This document shows, piece after piece, positions 43,154 through 52,341 of a DNA stretch of 64,000 bases. The notes under the pieces were generated by a model. The model saw only the letters and a list, made by a program, of their open reading frames with translations, was not told the origin of the DNA and searched no databases. Both the position numbers and the translations under genes were made by a program. Source of the DNA: Duganella sp. CF458 (lineage in GTDB: Bacteria > Pseudomonadota > Gammaproteobacteria > Burkholderiales > Burkholderiaceae_D). The stretch covers positions 1-64,000 of the forward strand of contig NZ_FOOF01000011.1 of assembly GCF_900113115.1 (NCBI RefSeq), read 5' to 3'. The stretch's first letter is position 1. Every line of letters starts with the position of its first letter.

Positions 43154-44017
43154 TCAGTCAGGAGTGGCTGCAAGGCGCAGGCGAATCCGGCGATCCAGGC
43201 CCAGTGCCTTGATGTCGGCGCCGAACGCCTCGTCAATCAACCGGGCTTTGAGGCCCGACGCTTCCGCTTCTCTTAACGCGCGTTCGATGACGGGACGATA
43301 GCTGGCGGCCGATGCCGCCAGATAGAAGCTGAAGTCGGCGCGATAATCGACCAACAGGTTCCTCTCCACCTGCAGTTCCGGATGTGAACGAGCCTCTTCC
43401 TGCACCTCAATAACGCCGCGCGGCAGGTAGTCGACGTGACGGTTCCCCGCGGCCACCATTGCATAAACTGTCGCCCACGGCGCGGTGTGCTCATACAGCG
43501 GGAGGCCTGTCGTCCGCCATACTTTCACGTCGCCCCAGCCGGCGCCGAATCCTGCGATCATCCTGGTACGCTTTAAATCGCTTACCGAGTGGACACGTGC
43601 AAAGGCTTCCGCGTCGGATCGGCGAATCAACAACACACGCTGACCGATCAAACCATTTGTCAAGGCGTTACGCACGCGAACGATCCGTCCATTACTATCC
43701 TTTTCTTTTGATTGCATGCCGTAGAAAAGGTTGATGTCACCTTTGTCCAGCATCCACCACATGCGGCGGGCGGGAACGTCCTTTGCGAACTGGAGATGGT
43801 AAGGCTGATGAATCAACTTCAACGACTCTTCCAGCAAGCGGATGAAGTAAGCAGCATGGCCATCGGACGAAACCGCCATGCGCAACTCGAGCGGTTTGGC
43901 ATTGGACGAAGGCAGGGTCCCCGGCAGCTGCGGGGTTGCCTCGGCACCGGCAACCACGGGAGACCACGCACATATAGCGCAAGCAAAGAAATGGATGAAG
44001 CGCGGTATGAGACGCAT
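43154..44017 (-). CDS. Periplasmic solute-binding protein (type 3-like), orphan
   Basis: The 287-residue protein has a signal peptide ending VVAGAEA. A bilobed solute-binding fold follows, with LRMAVSSDGHAAYFIRLLEE, DINLFYGMQSKE and GLIGQRVLLIRRSDAEAF. The layout resembles the family 3 binding proteins used by amino acid ABC transporters and by sensor proteins, but no permease or ATPase gene is near. In Oxalobacteraceae such orphans are common, and their ligands are generally unknown. It lies upstream of the possible 43-residue ORF. Confidence 0.78.
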   Translation of the reverse strand: MRLIPRFIHFFACAICAWSPVVAGAEATPQLPGTLPSSNAKPLELRMAVSSDGHAAYFIRLLEESLKLIHQPYHLQFAKDVPARRMWWMLDKGDINLFYGMQSKEKDSNGRIVRVRNALTNGLIGQRVLLIRRSDAEAFARVHSVSDLKRTRMIAGFGAGWGDVKVWRTTGLPLYEHTAPWATVYAMVAAGNRHVDYLPRGVIEVQEEARSHPELQVERNLLVDYRADFSFYLAASAASYRPVIERALREAEASGLKARLIDEAFGADIKALGLDRRIRLRLAATPD

Positions 44018-44084
44018 CTCGCAGCTCCGGCAAAAGGTTGTGTGCTGTACCTTACCATAGGTAGCAACTCAACCTCGGGCGGGA

Positions 44085-46769
44085 TTACGCGGTTTCCTCT
44101 ACCCGGATCTCGCTCAGCAGTTTCTTCAGCTCGGGCACGCAGGAGCCGCAGTTGCCGCCGGCTTTCACGCAGGCGGTCACCTGTGCCGGCGTGGTCAGGT
44201 TCTGCTCGCGAATGGCTTTGCAAATGGTGTTGCGTCCCACGCCGAAGCAGGAGCAGACTGTTGGGCCGGTGTCGGCGCCGGCGGCGATCGGACGACCGGC
44301 CAGCAAGGCGGCGCGGTCGGCCACGTCCAGTTGCGCCTTGTCGAACAGGCTGGCCAGCCATTGGCGCGCCGGCAAATCAGGGCGCGCCGAGATGAAGATG
44401 CATTGGGCGATGCGGTCGTCGACCAGGTGCACGGCACGGAATACGCAGGAAGTGCGGTCGGCGTATTCAAGCCAGTCGGCGTCGTCGTCCTTGATGCCGA
44501 GCAGTTGGCGCGCCCACGCACCGAAGTCTTCGATGGCATTGCGGCCGGCCAGCTCATAACGCTGGAAGTCTTTCCCTTGCACCTTGGTCCAGTAGGCCAG
44601 CGCGTCGAGCCGCAGCGCGTCACGGCTCAAGATGAAACCGTGCCATTTGACAGGGAAGCGGTCAATGGTCACCGGCGTGTGCTTGAATTCCGGCTCGCCG
44701 GAAACCGGGTCGACGACAGGATTCACCACGGCGCCAACGCGGGCGTCGGAAGCGGTCTGGTTGTTCCAGTGGATTGGCACGAAGGCGCTGCCGCGTGTGA
44801 TGCCGCCGCCGTGCTGCACGCGGGCGATCATGCTGCCCCATTGGCTGCTGACGCGCGCCAGCTCGCCCTCCTTCACGCCGCACAGCAGGGCGTCCTGCGG
44901 GTGCAGGTCGATGAAGGATTCGGCGATGTGGTCGGCCAGCTTTGGTGCGCGGCCGGTGCGCGTCATGGTGTGCCAATGGTCGCGCACGCGGCCGGTGTTG
45001 AGGGTGATCGGGAATTCGCCGTCCGGCAGGTTGGCCGGCGCGCGCGGCACGGTGGCAATGAAACGCGCGCGGCTATCGGCGTGGGAGAAGCGGCCATCCG
45101 CGAACGGGCGGGCCGCAGGCGCCGCATCGGCAGTGGCGATTGCCGGCCATTGCGTCGGTTGCAGCGCGTCGTAGGCGGATTCACCCAGCGTGGCGAGAGC
45201 ACCGATGTTGAAGGCGCGCGGCAGCTCCTCGGCGCTGTTGCGCCATGCGCTCAGGCGGGCGTGTTCGGTGAAGATCTCGGCGGCGCTGGCATAGCCGAAG
45301 CCGTCGTAACCCATGCGCAGGGCGAACTGTGACAGGATCAGCCAATCCGCCCTCGCCTCGCCCGGGGCAGGCAGGAAGGCCCGCTGGCGCGAGATGCGGC
45401 GCTCGGAGTTGGTGACCGTGCCGTCCTTTTCGCCCCATGCGAGAGCCGGTAGCAGGACGTCGGCGTAAGCGTTGGTGTCGGTGTCGCGCACCACGTCGGA
45501 TACCACCACCAGTTCGCAGCGTTCGAGCGCGCGACGCACCTGGTCGGCGTTCGGCAGGCTGACGACCGGATTGGTGGCGATCACCCAGACAGCCTTGACG
45601 CGTCCTGCCTCGATGGCTTCGAACAAGTCAACTGCCTTCAACCCTGGGCGCGAAGCAATGCCTGGCGATTCCCAGAACGATTGCACCGCGTCGCGGTGTG
45701 CGGCGTTGTCCAGGTCCAAGTGCGCCGCCAGCATATTGGCCAGGCCGCCCACCTCGCGGCCGCCCATGGCGTTCGGTTGGCCGGTGATTGAAAACGGGCC
45801 CATGCCCTGCTTGCCGATACGGCCGCCGATCAGGTGGCAGTTGATGATGCTGTTCACCTTGTCGGTACCGGCGCTGGACTGGTTGACCCCCATCGAGAAG
45901 GCGGTGATCACTTTCGCGGTGGCGGCGAAGGATTCGTAGAACTCCATCAGGTCCTGCAGGTTCAGGCGGCAGGCGCGCGCGACTTCCTCCGGCGCCAGCG
46001 TGGCCACGGCCAGCGCGTCTTCCAGGCCGCTGGTGTGGGCGGCAACAAAACCAGGATCGACCGCGCCGATGCGCGACAGGTAGCTGAGCAAGCCATTGAA
46101 CAGCCACACATCGGTGCCGGGTTTGATCGGCAGGTGCAGGTCGGCCAGTTCGCAGGTGGCGGTTCGGCGCGGGTCGATCACCACGATTTTCATTTCTGGC
46201 CGCGCTTCCTTCGCGCGCGACAGGCGCTGGAACAGGATCGGGTGGCACCAGGCAAGGTTGGAGCCGACCAGCACCACCATGTCGGCGTGGTCGATATCGT
46301 CGTAGTGGACCGGCACCACGTCCTCGCCGAAAGCACGCTTGTGGCCCGCAACAGCGGACGACATGCAAAGCCGCGAGTTGGTGTCGATATTGGCGCTGCC
46401 GATATAGCCCTTCATCAGCTTGTTGGCGACGTAGTAGTCCTCCGTCAGCAGCTGGCCGGAAACGTAGAAGGCCACGGCATCCGGGCCGTGTTCGTCGATG
46501 ATGGCGCGCCACCTGTCGGCCACGTGGTCCAGCGCCTCGCCCCAGGCCACGCGCTGCAGCGATGCATCGCCGCCACGCTCGCGCATCATCGGAAATAGCA
46601 GGCGGCCTTCCATGCCGATCGTTTCGCCCAGCGCGGAACCCTTCACGCACAGGCGCCCCTGGTTGGCGGGATGCGCGGCATCGCCGGCAATATCGAACCC
46701 GCCACCTTCACGCGGCGTCGCCGTGACACCGCAACCGACACCACAATAGGCGCACGTCGTCTTAATCAT
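44085..46769 (-). CDS. nasA: Assimilatory nitrate reductase catalytic subunit (molybdenum, Fe-S)
   Basis: The 894-residue enzyme (NasA in Klebsiella naming, NasC in Bacillus) reduces nitrate to nitrite in the cytoplasm. It begins TTCAYCGVGCGV, the N-terminal 4Fe-4S site, then the bis-MGD molybdopterin domains (GRLCVKGSALGET, IDTNSRLCMSSAVAGHKRAF, FSMGVNQSSAGTDKVNSI). The C-terminal 55 residues form a BFD-like 2Fe-2S domain (TVCSCFGVGRNTICKAI, then GGNCGSCVPEL), which receives electrons from the flavoprotein encoded just upstream. It is last in the nitrate operon, four bases after that gene. Confidence 0.95.
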   Translation of the reverse strand: MIKTTCAYCGVGCGVTATPREGGGFDIAGDAAHPANQGRLCVKGSALGETIGMEGRLLFPMMRERGGDASLQRVAWGEALDHVADRWRAIIDEHGPDAVAFYVSGQLLTEDYYVANKLMKGYIGSANIDTNSRLCMSSAVAGHKRAFGEDVVPVHYDDIDHADMVVLVGSNLAWCHPILFQRLSRAKEARPEMKIVVIDPRRTATCELADLHLPIKPGTDVWLFNGLLSYLSRIGAVDPGFVAAHTSGLEDALAVATLAPEEVARACRLNLQDLMEFYESFAATAKVITAFSMGVNQSSAGTDKVNSIINCHLIGGRIGKQGMGPFSITGQPNAMGGREVGGLANMLAAHLDLDNAAHRDAVQSFWESPGIASRPGLKAVDLFEAIEAGRVKAVWVIATNPVVSLPNADQVRRALERCELVVVSDVVRDTDTNAYADVLLPALAWGEKDGTVTNSERRISRQRAFLPAPGEARADWLILSQFALRMGYDGFGYASAAEIFTEHARLSAWRNSAEELPRAFNIGALATLGESAYDALQPTQWPAIATADAAPAARPFADGRFSHADSRARFIATVPRAPANLPDGEFPITLNTGRVRDHWHTMTRTGRAPKLADHIAESFIDLHPQDALLCGVKEGELARVSSQWGSMIARVQHGGGITRGSAFVPIHWNNQTASDARVGAVVNPVVDPVSGEPEFKHTPVTIDRFPVKWHGFILSRDALRLDALAYWTKVQGKDFQRYELAGRNAIEDFGAWARQLLGIKDDDADWLEYADRTSCVFRAVHLVDDRIAQCIFISARPDLPARQWLASLFDKAQLDVADRAALLAGRPIAAGADTGPTVCSCFGVGRNTICKAIREQNLTTPAQVTACVKAGGNCGSCVPELKKLLSEIRVEETA

Positions 46770-46773
46770 GAAT

Positions 46774-47988
46774 TCACGCAGCCTGCGCGCAGAGCGCCTG
46801 CCCAAACAAGAGATGATTGCGCATCGACGAAATGTCGGTGCGGTTCTGGATCAGGTCGAAGTACCACGGACCGTCCTGCACGTCGCCATACAGCACGGCG
46901 CCGGTGATGCGGCCGCCGTCCAGCACCAGGCGTTTGTAGACGCCGCGGCGCGGATCGCGCAGCACCAGGTCTTCGCTGCCTTCGCCGCCGATGAAGTCGC
47001 CCACAGAGTACAGGTCGACGCCGGTTACCTTGAGGCGGGTCGGCGTCACCTGCTGCACGTAGCGGCGGTGACCGTTGCCTGCCAGGTGGGCGGCGCAGAC
47101 GCGCGCCTGCTCCCAGATCGGCGCCACCAGGCCGAAGGTGGCGCGGCGGTGCTGCACGCATTCGCCTACGGCGTAGATGCGCGGGTCGAAGCTTTGCAGG
47201 GTATCGTCCACCACGATGGCGCGTTCGCAATGCAGGCCGGCGCGGCGGGCCAACTCGATATTCGGGCGCACGCCGGCGGTCATCACTACCAGGTCCGCCG
47301 GGATTTCGCTGCCGTCGGCAAAGCGCACGGCTGTTGCGCGGCCGATGCCGACGATTTCGCTGGTCTGGGCTTCCATGCGGAAGACCAGGCCTTTCGCTTC
47401 CAGCGCCTTTTGCAGGAGCTGCGCGGCCGGCTTGTCCAATTGCTGGTTCATCAGCGAATCGGTCACGTGCACCACGGTAACGTGCATGCCCTGGCGCTGC
47501 AGGCCGTTGGCCGCTTCCAGGCCGAGCAGGCCGCCGCCGATCACCACGGCGTGGCGATGGTTGCGTGCAGCGTCCAGCATCGATTCCACGTCCTGGATAT
47601 CGCGGAAGGCCAGCACGCCTGGCAGTTCGTGGCCAGGCACAGGAATGATGAAGGGGCGCGAGCCGGTGGCCAGCAGCAGACGGTCATAGCGCACCTCCAG
47701 GCCGGAACGCGCGCGCACCAGCCGGCGCTTGCGGTCGATGAACTCGACCGGGTCGCCGGCGTGCAGGGTGATGCGATTCTGCTGGTACCACTCGCGCGTG
47801 TTCAGCATGATGTCGTCGACCGTCTTCTCGCCCGCCAACACCGGCGACAGCAGGATGCGGTTGTAGTTGCCGTGCGGTTCGGCGCCGAAGACGGTGATGT
47901 CGTACATGTCCGGCGCGAGCTTGAGCAGCTCCTCGACCGTGCGCATGCCGGCCATGCCGTTGCCGACAACCACCAGGGCGGGCTTCAT
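46774..47988 (-). CDS. Nitrate reductase electron-transfer flavoprotein (NirB-N-like FAD oxidoreductase)
   Basis: The 404-residue protein matches the N-terminal half of NirB: an FAD site VVVGNGMAGMRTVEELL, NYNRILLSPVLAGE, an NAD(P)H site VVIGGGLLGLEAANGL, and a C-terminal region ending GQALCAQAA. It lacks the Fe-S and sirohaem domains. Its place between nirD and the catalytic subunit indicates the NAD(P)H-oxidising subunit, equivalent to Klebsiella NasC or Bacillus NasB. Its start overlaps the nirD stop by four bases. Confidence 0.88.
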   Translation of the reverse strand: MKPALVVVGNGMAGMRTVEELLKLAPDMYDITVFGAEPHGNYNRILLSPVLAGEKTVDDIMLNTREWYQQNRITLHAGDPVEFIDRKRRLVRARSGLEVRYDRLLLATGSRPFIIPVPGHELPGVLAFRDIQDVESMLDAARNHRHAVVIGGGLLGLEAANGLQRQGMHVTVVHVTDSLMNQQLDKPAAQLLQKALEAKGLVFRMEAQTSEIVGIGRATAVRFADGSEIPADLVVMTAGVRPNIELARRAGLHCERAIVVDDTLQSFDPRIYAVGECVQHRRATFGLVAPIWEQARVCAAHLAGNGHRRYVQQVTPTRLKVTGVDLYSVGDFIGGEGSEDLVLRDPRRGVYKRLVLDGGRITGAVLYGDVQDGPWYFDLIQNRTDISSMRNHLLFGQALCAQAA

Positions 47989-48335
47989 GCCCCAACCCAG
48001 ACCTTGCCGCCTTCGATGCGTGCCGGCCAGGTAGGCACGGAGTGTTCCGGCGCTTCCAGGCATTCGCCGGTCTGCAGGTCGAAGTGGTGCTTGTAGATCG
48101 GCGAGGCGACCACCAGGCGTTCGCCCAGGTTGCCGACCAGGCCGCGCGACAGCACGGACGCTTCGGCATTCGGGTCGTAGTTGCCAATGGCGAAAACACG
48201 GCTGTCGTCGCCATCGTTCATGCGGAAGACGGCAACTTGCTGGCCTTGCAGCAGCGCGCAGACGCCGGTGTTGGGGACGATTTCTTCCACGCCGCAAACG
48301 GCGGTCCAGGCGGAGGCTTGGGTATCACGGTGCAT
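47985..48335 (-). CDS. nirD: Nitrite reductase (NADH) small subunit
   Basis: The 116-residue protein has the Rieske-like fold of NirD: VFAIGNYDPNAEASVLSRGL, ERLVVASPIYKHHFDLQTG and ECLEAPEHSVPTWPARIEGG. The Cys-His cluster ligands of true Rieske proteins are missing, as is normal for NirD. It partners NirB to reduce nitrite to ammonium. It lies 10 bases after nirB and overlaps the next gene by four. Confidence 0.95.
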   Translation of the reverse strand: MHRDTQASAWTAVCGVEEIVPNTGVCALLQGQQVAVFRMNDGDDSRVFAIGNYDPNAEASVLSRGLVGNLGERLVVASPIYKHHFDLQTGECLEAPEHSVPTWPARIEGGKVWVGA

Positions 48336-48345
48336 GGTTTTCTCC

Positions 48346-50868
48346 TCAGGCGATGGCTTTGATTGGGATCAGCTTGCGTTCTTCCAGGGTGGCCGGGCGG
48401 ATCTGGCCGCGTTCCTCCATGAAGACCACGTTGCTGTCGGCTTCCGGGCTGTTGACGAAGTGGCGGAAGCGGGCGCGCGTTTCAGGGTTGTTGACGGCTT
48501 CTTTCCACTCGCAGGCGTAGCTGTCGACCACGCGCTGCATGTCTTCTTCCATTTCGGCGTTGATGCCCAGCTTGTCCTTGATGACCACGTCCTTCAGGTA
48601 ATCCAGGCCGCCCTCCAGGTTTTCGCGCCAGGTACTGGTGCGCTGCAGGCGGTCGGCGGTGCGACTGTAGAACATCAGGAAGCGGTCGATGTAGGCCACC
48701 AGGGTTGCCTTGTCCAGGTCGGAGGCCAGCAGCTCGGCGTGGCGTGGCTTCATGCCGCCGTTGCCGCACACGTACAGGTTCCAGCCCTTCTCCGTGGCGA
48801 TAATGCCGACGTCCTTGCCCTGCGCTTCGGCGCATTCGCGGGTGCAGCCGGACACGCCGAACTTGATCTTGTGCGGGGTGCGCAGGCCCTTGTAGCGGTT
48901 CTCCAGTTCGATGGCCAGGCCGACCGAATCGTCCACGCCGTAGCGGCACCAGGTGGAGCCGACGCAGGACTTTACGGTGCGCAGCGACTTGCCGTAGGCG
49001 TGGCCGGTCTCGAAGCCGGCGGCGATCAGCTCTTCCCAGATCGCCGGCAGCTGCTCGACGCGGGCGCCAAACAGGTCGACACGCTGGCCGCCGGTGATCT
49101 TGGTGTACAGGCCGTACTTCTTGGCGACCTGTCCGACCGCGATCAGCCCTTCCGGCGTTACTTCGCCGCCCGGCATGCGCGGCACCACCGAATAGGTGCC
49201 GTCCTTCTGGATATTACCCAGGAAGTAGTCGTTCGAATCCTGCAGGCTGGCGTGTTCCTTCTTCAGCACGAAGTCGTTCCAGCAGGTGGCGAAAATGCTT
49301 GCCGCCAGCGGCTTGCAGACGTCGCAACCAAGGCCCTTGCCGTGGCGCTCCAGCAGGTCTTCGAAGGACTTGACCTGGCCAACGCGAATCAGGTGGAACA
49401 GCTCCTGGCGCGAATGCGGGAAGTGTTCGCAGACGTGATTGTTCACGTCCATGCCCAGCTTCTTCATTTCCGCTTTCATGATCTGCGTTACCAGCGGCAC
49501 GCAGCCACCGCAGGAAGTGCCGGCGCCGCAGCATTTCTTGATGGCGCCGATGCTGGTGGCGCCGCCGGCGACGGCGTCGCAGATGACGCCTTTCGACACG
49601 TCGTTGCAGGAGCAGATCTGGGCGCCGGCCGGCAAGGCGTCCACGCCCAGCCCTGGCTTGGCTGCGCCATCGGATTGCGGCAGGATCAGGAATTCCGGCG
49701 CTTCCGGCAGCTCGATCCTGTTCAGCATCATTTGCAGCAAGGTGCCGTATTCGCCGGCATCGCCCACCATTACGCCGCCCAGCAGGAACTTGCCGCAGTC
49801 GGAAACCACGATCTTCTTGTACACCTGCTTGCGCTCGTCGGTGAACTGGTAGCTGCGTGCACCTTCGGCCTTGGCGTGCGGGTCGCCGATGCTGGCCACG
49901 TCCACGCCCATCAGCTTCAGCTTGGTGCTCATGTCGGCGCCGGTGAATTCGGCGGCGGCGTCGCCGCTGATGTGGCGCGCGGTAACGCGGGCCATGTCGT
50001 AGCCGGGCGCCACCAGGCCGAATACCTGGCCGTTCCACAGCGCGCATTCGCCGATCGCGTAAACGTCGGGATCGCTGGTCTGGCATTGATTGTTGATCGC
50101 GATGCCGCCGCGTGCGCCGACTTCCAGGCCGCATTCGCGGGCCAGGTAGTCGCGTGGGCGGATGCCGGCGGAAAACACGATCATGTCGGTTTCCAGCCAA
50201 GTGCCGTCGGCGAACTGCATGCGATGGGTTGCGCTTTCGCCGGCCACAATGGCGGTGGTGTTCTTGCCGGTATGGACGGTGACGCCCAGCTCCTCGATCT
50301 TCTGGCGCAGCACGCGGCCGCCGCCGTCGTCAACCTGCACCGCCATCAGGCGCGGTGCGAATTCGACCACGTGGGTTTCCAGGCCCAGGTCCTTCAACGC
50401 CTTGGCGCATTCCAGGCCGAGCAGGCCGCCGCCGATCACCACCCCGGTTTTCGAACGTGCGCCGCACTCCTGCATGGCCTCCAGGTCTTCGATGGTGCGG
50501 TAGACAAAGCAGTCCTTGCGGTCCTTGCCGTCAATCTGCGGCACGAAGGGGAAGGAGCCGGTGGCGATCACCAGCTTGTCATAAGGGAGCACCTCGCCGC
50601 TGTTGGTGGTGACGGTGTGCGCGGCACGGTCGATGGCCACGGCACGACCGTTCAGCTTGAGCACCATGTCGTCGCGCTCGAAGAAGCCTTTCTCCACCAG
50701 CGACAGTTCCTCGGCGCTCTTGCCGCTGAAGAACTCCGACAGGTGCACGCGGTCGTAGGCCGGGCGCGCTTCTTCGCACAGGATGGTGACCTGGGCGCTG
50801 CCCGCCGGCAGGGATTTCAGGAACTGGTGGCCAACCATGCCGTGGCCGATGACGACGATCTTCTTCAT
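48346..50868 (-). CDS. nirB: Nitrite reductase (NADH) large subunit
   Basis: The 840-residue NirB starts at MKKIVVIGHGMVGHQFL; an open extension upstream is inside narK. Domains in order are an FAD site (residues 3-20), an NAD(P)H site (VVIGGGLLGLECAKAL, about 147), a BFD-like 2Fe-2S site (ICSCNDVSKGVICDAV, CCGAGTSCGGCVPL), and the sirohaem/4Fe-4S domain with VKSCVGSTWCRYG and FGVSGCTRECAEAQGKD. It reduces nitrite to ammonium with six electrons from NADH in the cytoplasm. The ATGA overlap with narK couples translation. Confidence 0.96.
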   Translation of the reverse strand: MKKIVVIGHGMVGHQFLKSLPAGSAQVTILCEEARPAYDRVHLSEFFSGKSAEELSLVEKGFFERDDMVLKLNGRAVAIDRAAHTVTTNSGEVLPYDKLVIATGSFPFVPQIDGKDRKDCFVYRTIEDLEAMQECGARSKTGVVIGGGLLGLECAKALKDLGLETHVVEFAPRLMAVQVDDGGGRVLRQKIEELGVTVHTGKNTTAIVAGESATHRMQFADGTWLETDMIVFSAGIRPRDYLARECGLEVGARGGIAINNQCQTSDPDVYAIGECALWNGQVFGLVAPGYDMARVTARHISGDAAAEFTGADMSTKLKLMGVDVASIGDPHAKAEGARSYQFTDERKQVYKKIVVSDCGKFLLGGVMVGDAGEYGTLLQMMLNRIELPEAPEFLILPQSDGAAKPGLGVDALPAGAQICSCNDVSKGVICDAVAGGATSIGAIKKCCGAGTSCGGCVPLVTQIMKAEMKKLGMDVNNHVCEHFPHSRQELFHLIRVGQVKSFEDLLERHGKGLGCDVCKPLAASIFATCWNDFVLKKEHASLQDSNDYFLGNIQKDGTYSVVPRMPGGEVTPEGLIAVGQVAKKYGLYTKITGGQRVDLFGARVEQLPAIWEELIAAGFETGHAYGKSLRTVKSCVGSTWCRYGVDDSVGLAIELENRYKGLRTPHKIKFGVSGCTRECAEAQGKDVGIIATEKGWNLYVCGNGGMKPRHAELLASDLDKATLVAYIDRFLMFYSRTADRLQRTSTWRENLEGGLDYLKDVVIKDKLGINAEMEEDMQRVVDSYACEWKEAVNNPETRARFRHFVNSPEADSNVVFMEERGQIRPATLEERKLIPIKAIA

Positions 50869-52166
50869 GCTGCTGCTCCTGCAATTGCATTTTCTTTGAC
50901 GGTGGATTCGCTGAAACGTGCGCCCAGTGCGCACACGGCGGAGACGGCGACGAACACACCGAGGATCCACAAGGTTTGCTGGGTATTGCCGATGCCTTTC
51001 AGCAGGAAGCCTGCCGCCACGGCGCCGACATTGCCGCCGGCGCCGATGATGCCGGCCACCCCACCCAGTGCGCGCTTGTCGACGAATGGCACCAGCGCAT
51101 AAGTCGCGCCGCAGGCCATGTGGGTAAACAGGCCGAACACCAGCATGGCGATCACGGCGAGGGTCACACTGTCCGCCTTGGCAAAGAACATCAGGCCGAT
51201 GCCTTCGCCGATCATCATGGCGAACAGCAGGGTGACGCGGCTATTCAGGCTGCCGTGTGCAGCAGCTTTGTCCGAGACGTAGCCGCCCAGGGCGCGGGCA
51301 AACAGCGCCAGCAGCCCGAAGCTGCCTGCCGCCAGGCCGGCCTGCGGCAGCGTGAGCTTGAAGGTATCGACGTAGTAGATGGCGGCGATGTTGTGGATGA
51401 AGATCTCCACGCCGAAGCAGGCGCCGTAGGTCACGAACAGCAGCCACACGCGGTAGTTGGCAGCGGCCAGCTTGAAGCTCGACCAGCCGCCCTTCTTGCC
51501 GCCCTCCAGTTCGATACCGGCGGCGCGCAGGTCGGCGTAGTTACCGTCCGGGCAGTCCTGGGTGTAGCGGTAGTAGACGAAGGCCATGACCAGCATCAGC
51601 ACGCCCGGCACCACCAGGGCGGCGCGCCAGCCCATGGTTTCGCTCACGCCCAGCATGACCATGGCGGCCATGATCATCGGCATGGTGGACTGCACCACGC
51701 CGCCACCCGCGTTGCCCCAGCCCGCGGCAGCCGCGTTGGCGGTGCCGACCACGTTCGGCGCGAACATGACCGAGGTGTGGTACTGGGTGATCACGAAACT
51801 GGCGCCGACCGCGCCAATCAGCAGGCGGAAGAACAGGAAACTTTCATAAGTCTGCGCCGCGGCTACGCCCAGTACCGGGATGGCGCCCAGGAGCAGCAGG
51901 CCGGTGTAGGCCTTGCGCGGGCCGTAGCGGTCGCACAGCGGGCCAATGACCAGGCGCACGATGATGGTGATGGCTACCGCGGCGATATTGATGTTGGCGA
52001 TCTGTGCCGGGGTCAGGCCGAATTCGCCTTTAATCACCGGCATCAATGGCGCGCAGGCGAACCACGCGAAGAAGCAGACGAAGAAGGCCATCCAGGTCAG
52101 ATGGAAGGCACGCATCTGCGGCGTGGAGAACGAAAACAGTTTGATGCTGGTCGCTTTGCTTGCCAT
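50865..52166 (-). CDS. narK: NarK-type nitrate/nitrite transporter (MFS)
   Basis: The 433-residue major facilitator protein has 12 helices, and the nitrate signature is partly visible in helix 5 (TANAAAAGWGNAGGGVVQSTMP) and helix 11 (GGVAGIIGAGGNVGAVAAGF), quoted in part. DRYGPRKAY is the MFS loop. It imports nitrate for the reductases encoded downstream. The ATG has AGGGA upstream and lies 14 bases beyond the leader terminator, so its translation depends on antitermination. It is the first gene under that control. Confidence 0.93.
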   Translation of the reverse strand: MASKATSIKLFSFSTPQMRAFHLTWMAFFVCFFAWFACAPLMPVIKGEFGLTPAQIANINIAAVAITIIVRLVIGPLCDRYGPRKAYTGLLLLGAIPVLGVAAAQTYESFLFFRLLIGAVGASFVITQYHTSVMFAPNVVGTANAAAAGWGNAGGGVVQSTMPMIMAAMVMLGVSETMGWRAALVVPGVLMLVMAFVYYRYTQDCPDGNYADLRAAGIELEGGKKGGWSSFKLAAANYRVWLLFVTYGACFGVEIFIHNIAAIYYVDTFKLTLPQAGLAAGSFGLLALFARALGGYVSDKAAAHGSLNSRVTLLFAMMIGEGIGLMFFAKADSVTLAVIAMLVFGLFTHMACGATYALVPFVDKRALGGVAGIIGAGGNVGAVAAGFLLKGIGNTQQTLWILGVFVAVSAVCALGARFSESTVKENAIAGAAA

Positions 52167-52179
52167 GGTTTGATCCCTG

Positions 52180-52236
52180 AAAACAAAAAGGCGTCCGTGC
52201 AGCGCCCGCCATCGGTGGCGGTGCTGCACGGACGCC
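52180..52236 (-). terminator. Leader terminator (attenuator) upstream of narK
   Basis: On the minus strand the 13-base arm GGCGTCCGTGCAG (52236-52224) pairs perfectly with CTGCACGGACGCC (52202-52190), and the inner bases extend the stem with a mismatch and a bulge. TTTTTGTTTT follows at once. This is a strong Rho-independent terminator placed after the operon promoter and before its first gene, so it must be regulated. Confidence 0.9.
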
Positions 52237-52267
52237 GTTGTCCGGTTAGCCGATCCTCCGTTAGACC
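52229..52267 (-). ncRNA. Dual-hexaloop ANTAR (NasT) antiterminator RNA
   Basis: The minus-strand RNA forms P1, GGUCU-AACGGA-GGAUC (52267-52252), and P2, CGGAC-AACGGC-GUCCG (52244-52229), joined by a seven-base linker. Each hexaloop has A at position 1 and G at position 4, as ANTAR-binding RNA requires. P2 has five Watson-Crick pairs; P1 has three plus two G-U pairs. P2 shares bases with the 5' arm of the terminator, so the two folds exclude each other. NasT is encoded in the same locus. Confidence 0.85.
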
Positions 52268-52286
52268 AGCGCTTTACCTATGCTCT

Positions 52287-52301
52287 GCAAGACCTGTGCC
52301 A
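52287..52301 (-). promoter_or_regulatory. Sigma-54 promoter of the nitrate operon
   Basis: The minus-strand sequence TGGCACAGGTCTTGC fits TGGCAC-N5-TTGC exactly. The predicted start is near 52275, giving a leader of about 110 bases with the P1 hairpin about eight bases from its 5' end. NtrC and sigma-54 control of nas genes is established in Klebsiella and other proteobacteria. Confidence 0.87.
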
Positions 52302-52341
52302 GCCGCTTTGCAGGGGAAAACGACGCCTGCCAGGGGATTTT

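Noticed and set aside
42886..43236. A 116-codon minus-strand frame overlapping the solute-binding protein gene
   Set aside because: It overlaps the well-supported solute-binding frame, is rich in Arg, Cys and Ser, and has no ribosome site.
48181..51102. A 973-codon open frame on the plus strand opposite nirB
   Set aside because: It is antisense to nirB, nirD and narK, which have complete domain sets and coupled starts. Its composition (rich in Val, His, Asp, Ala, Gln) is what GC-rich antisense frames give.
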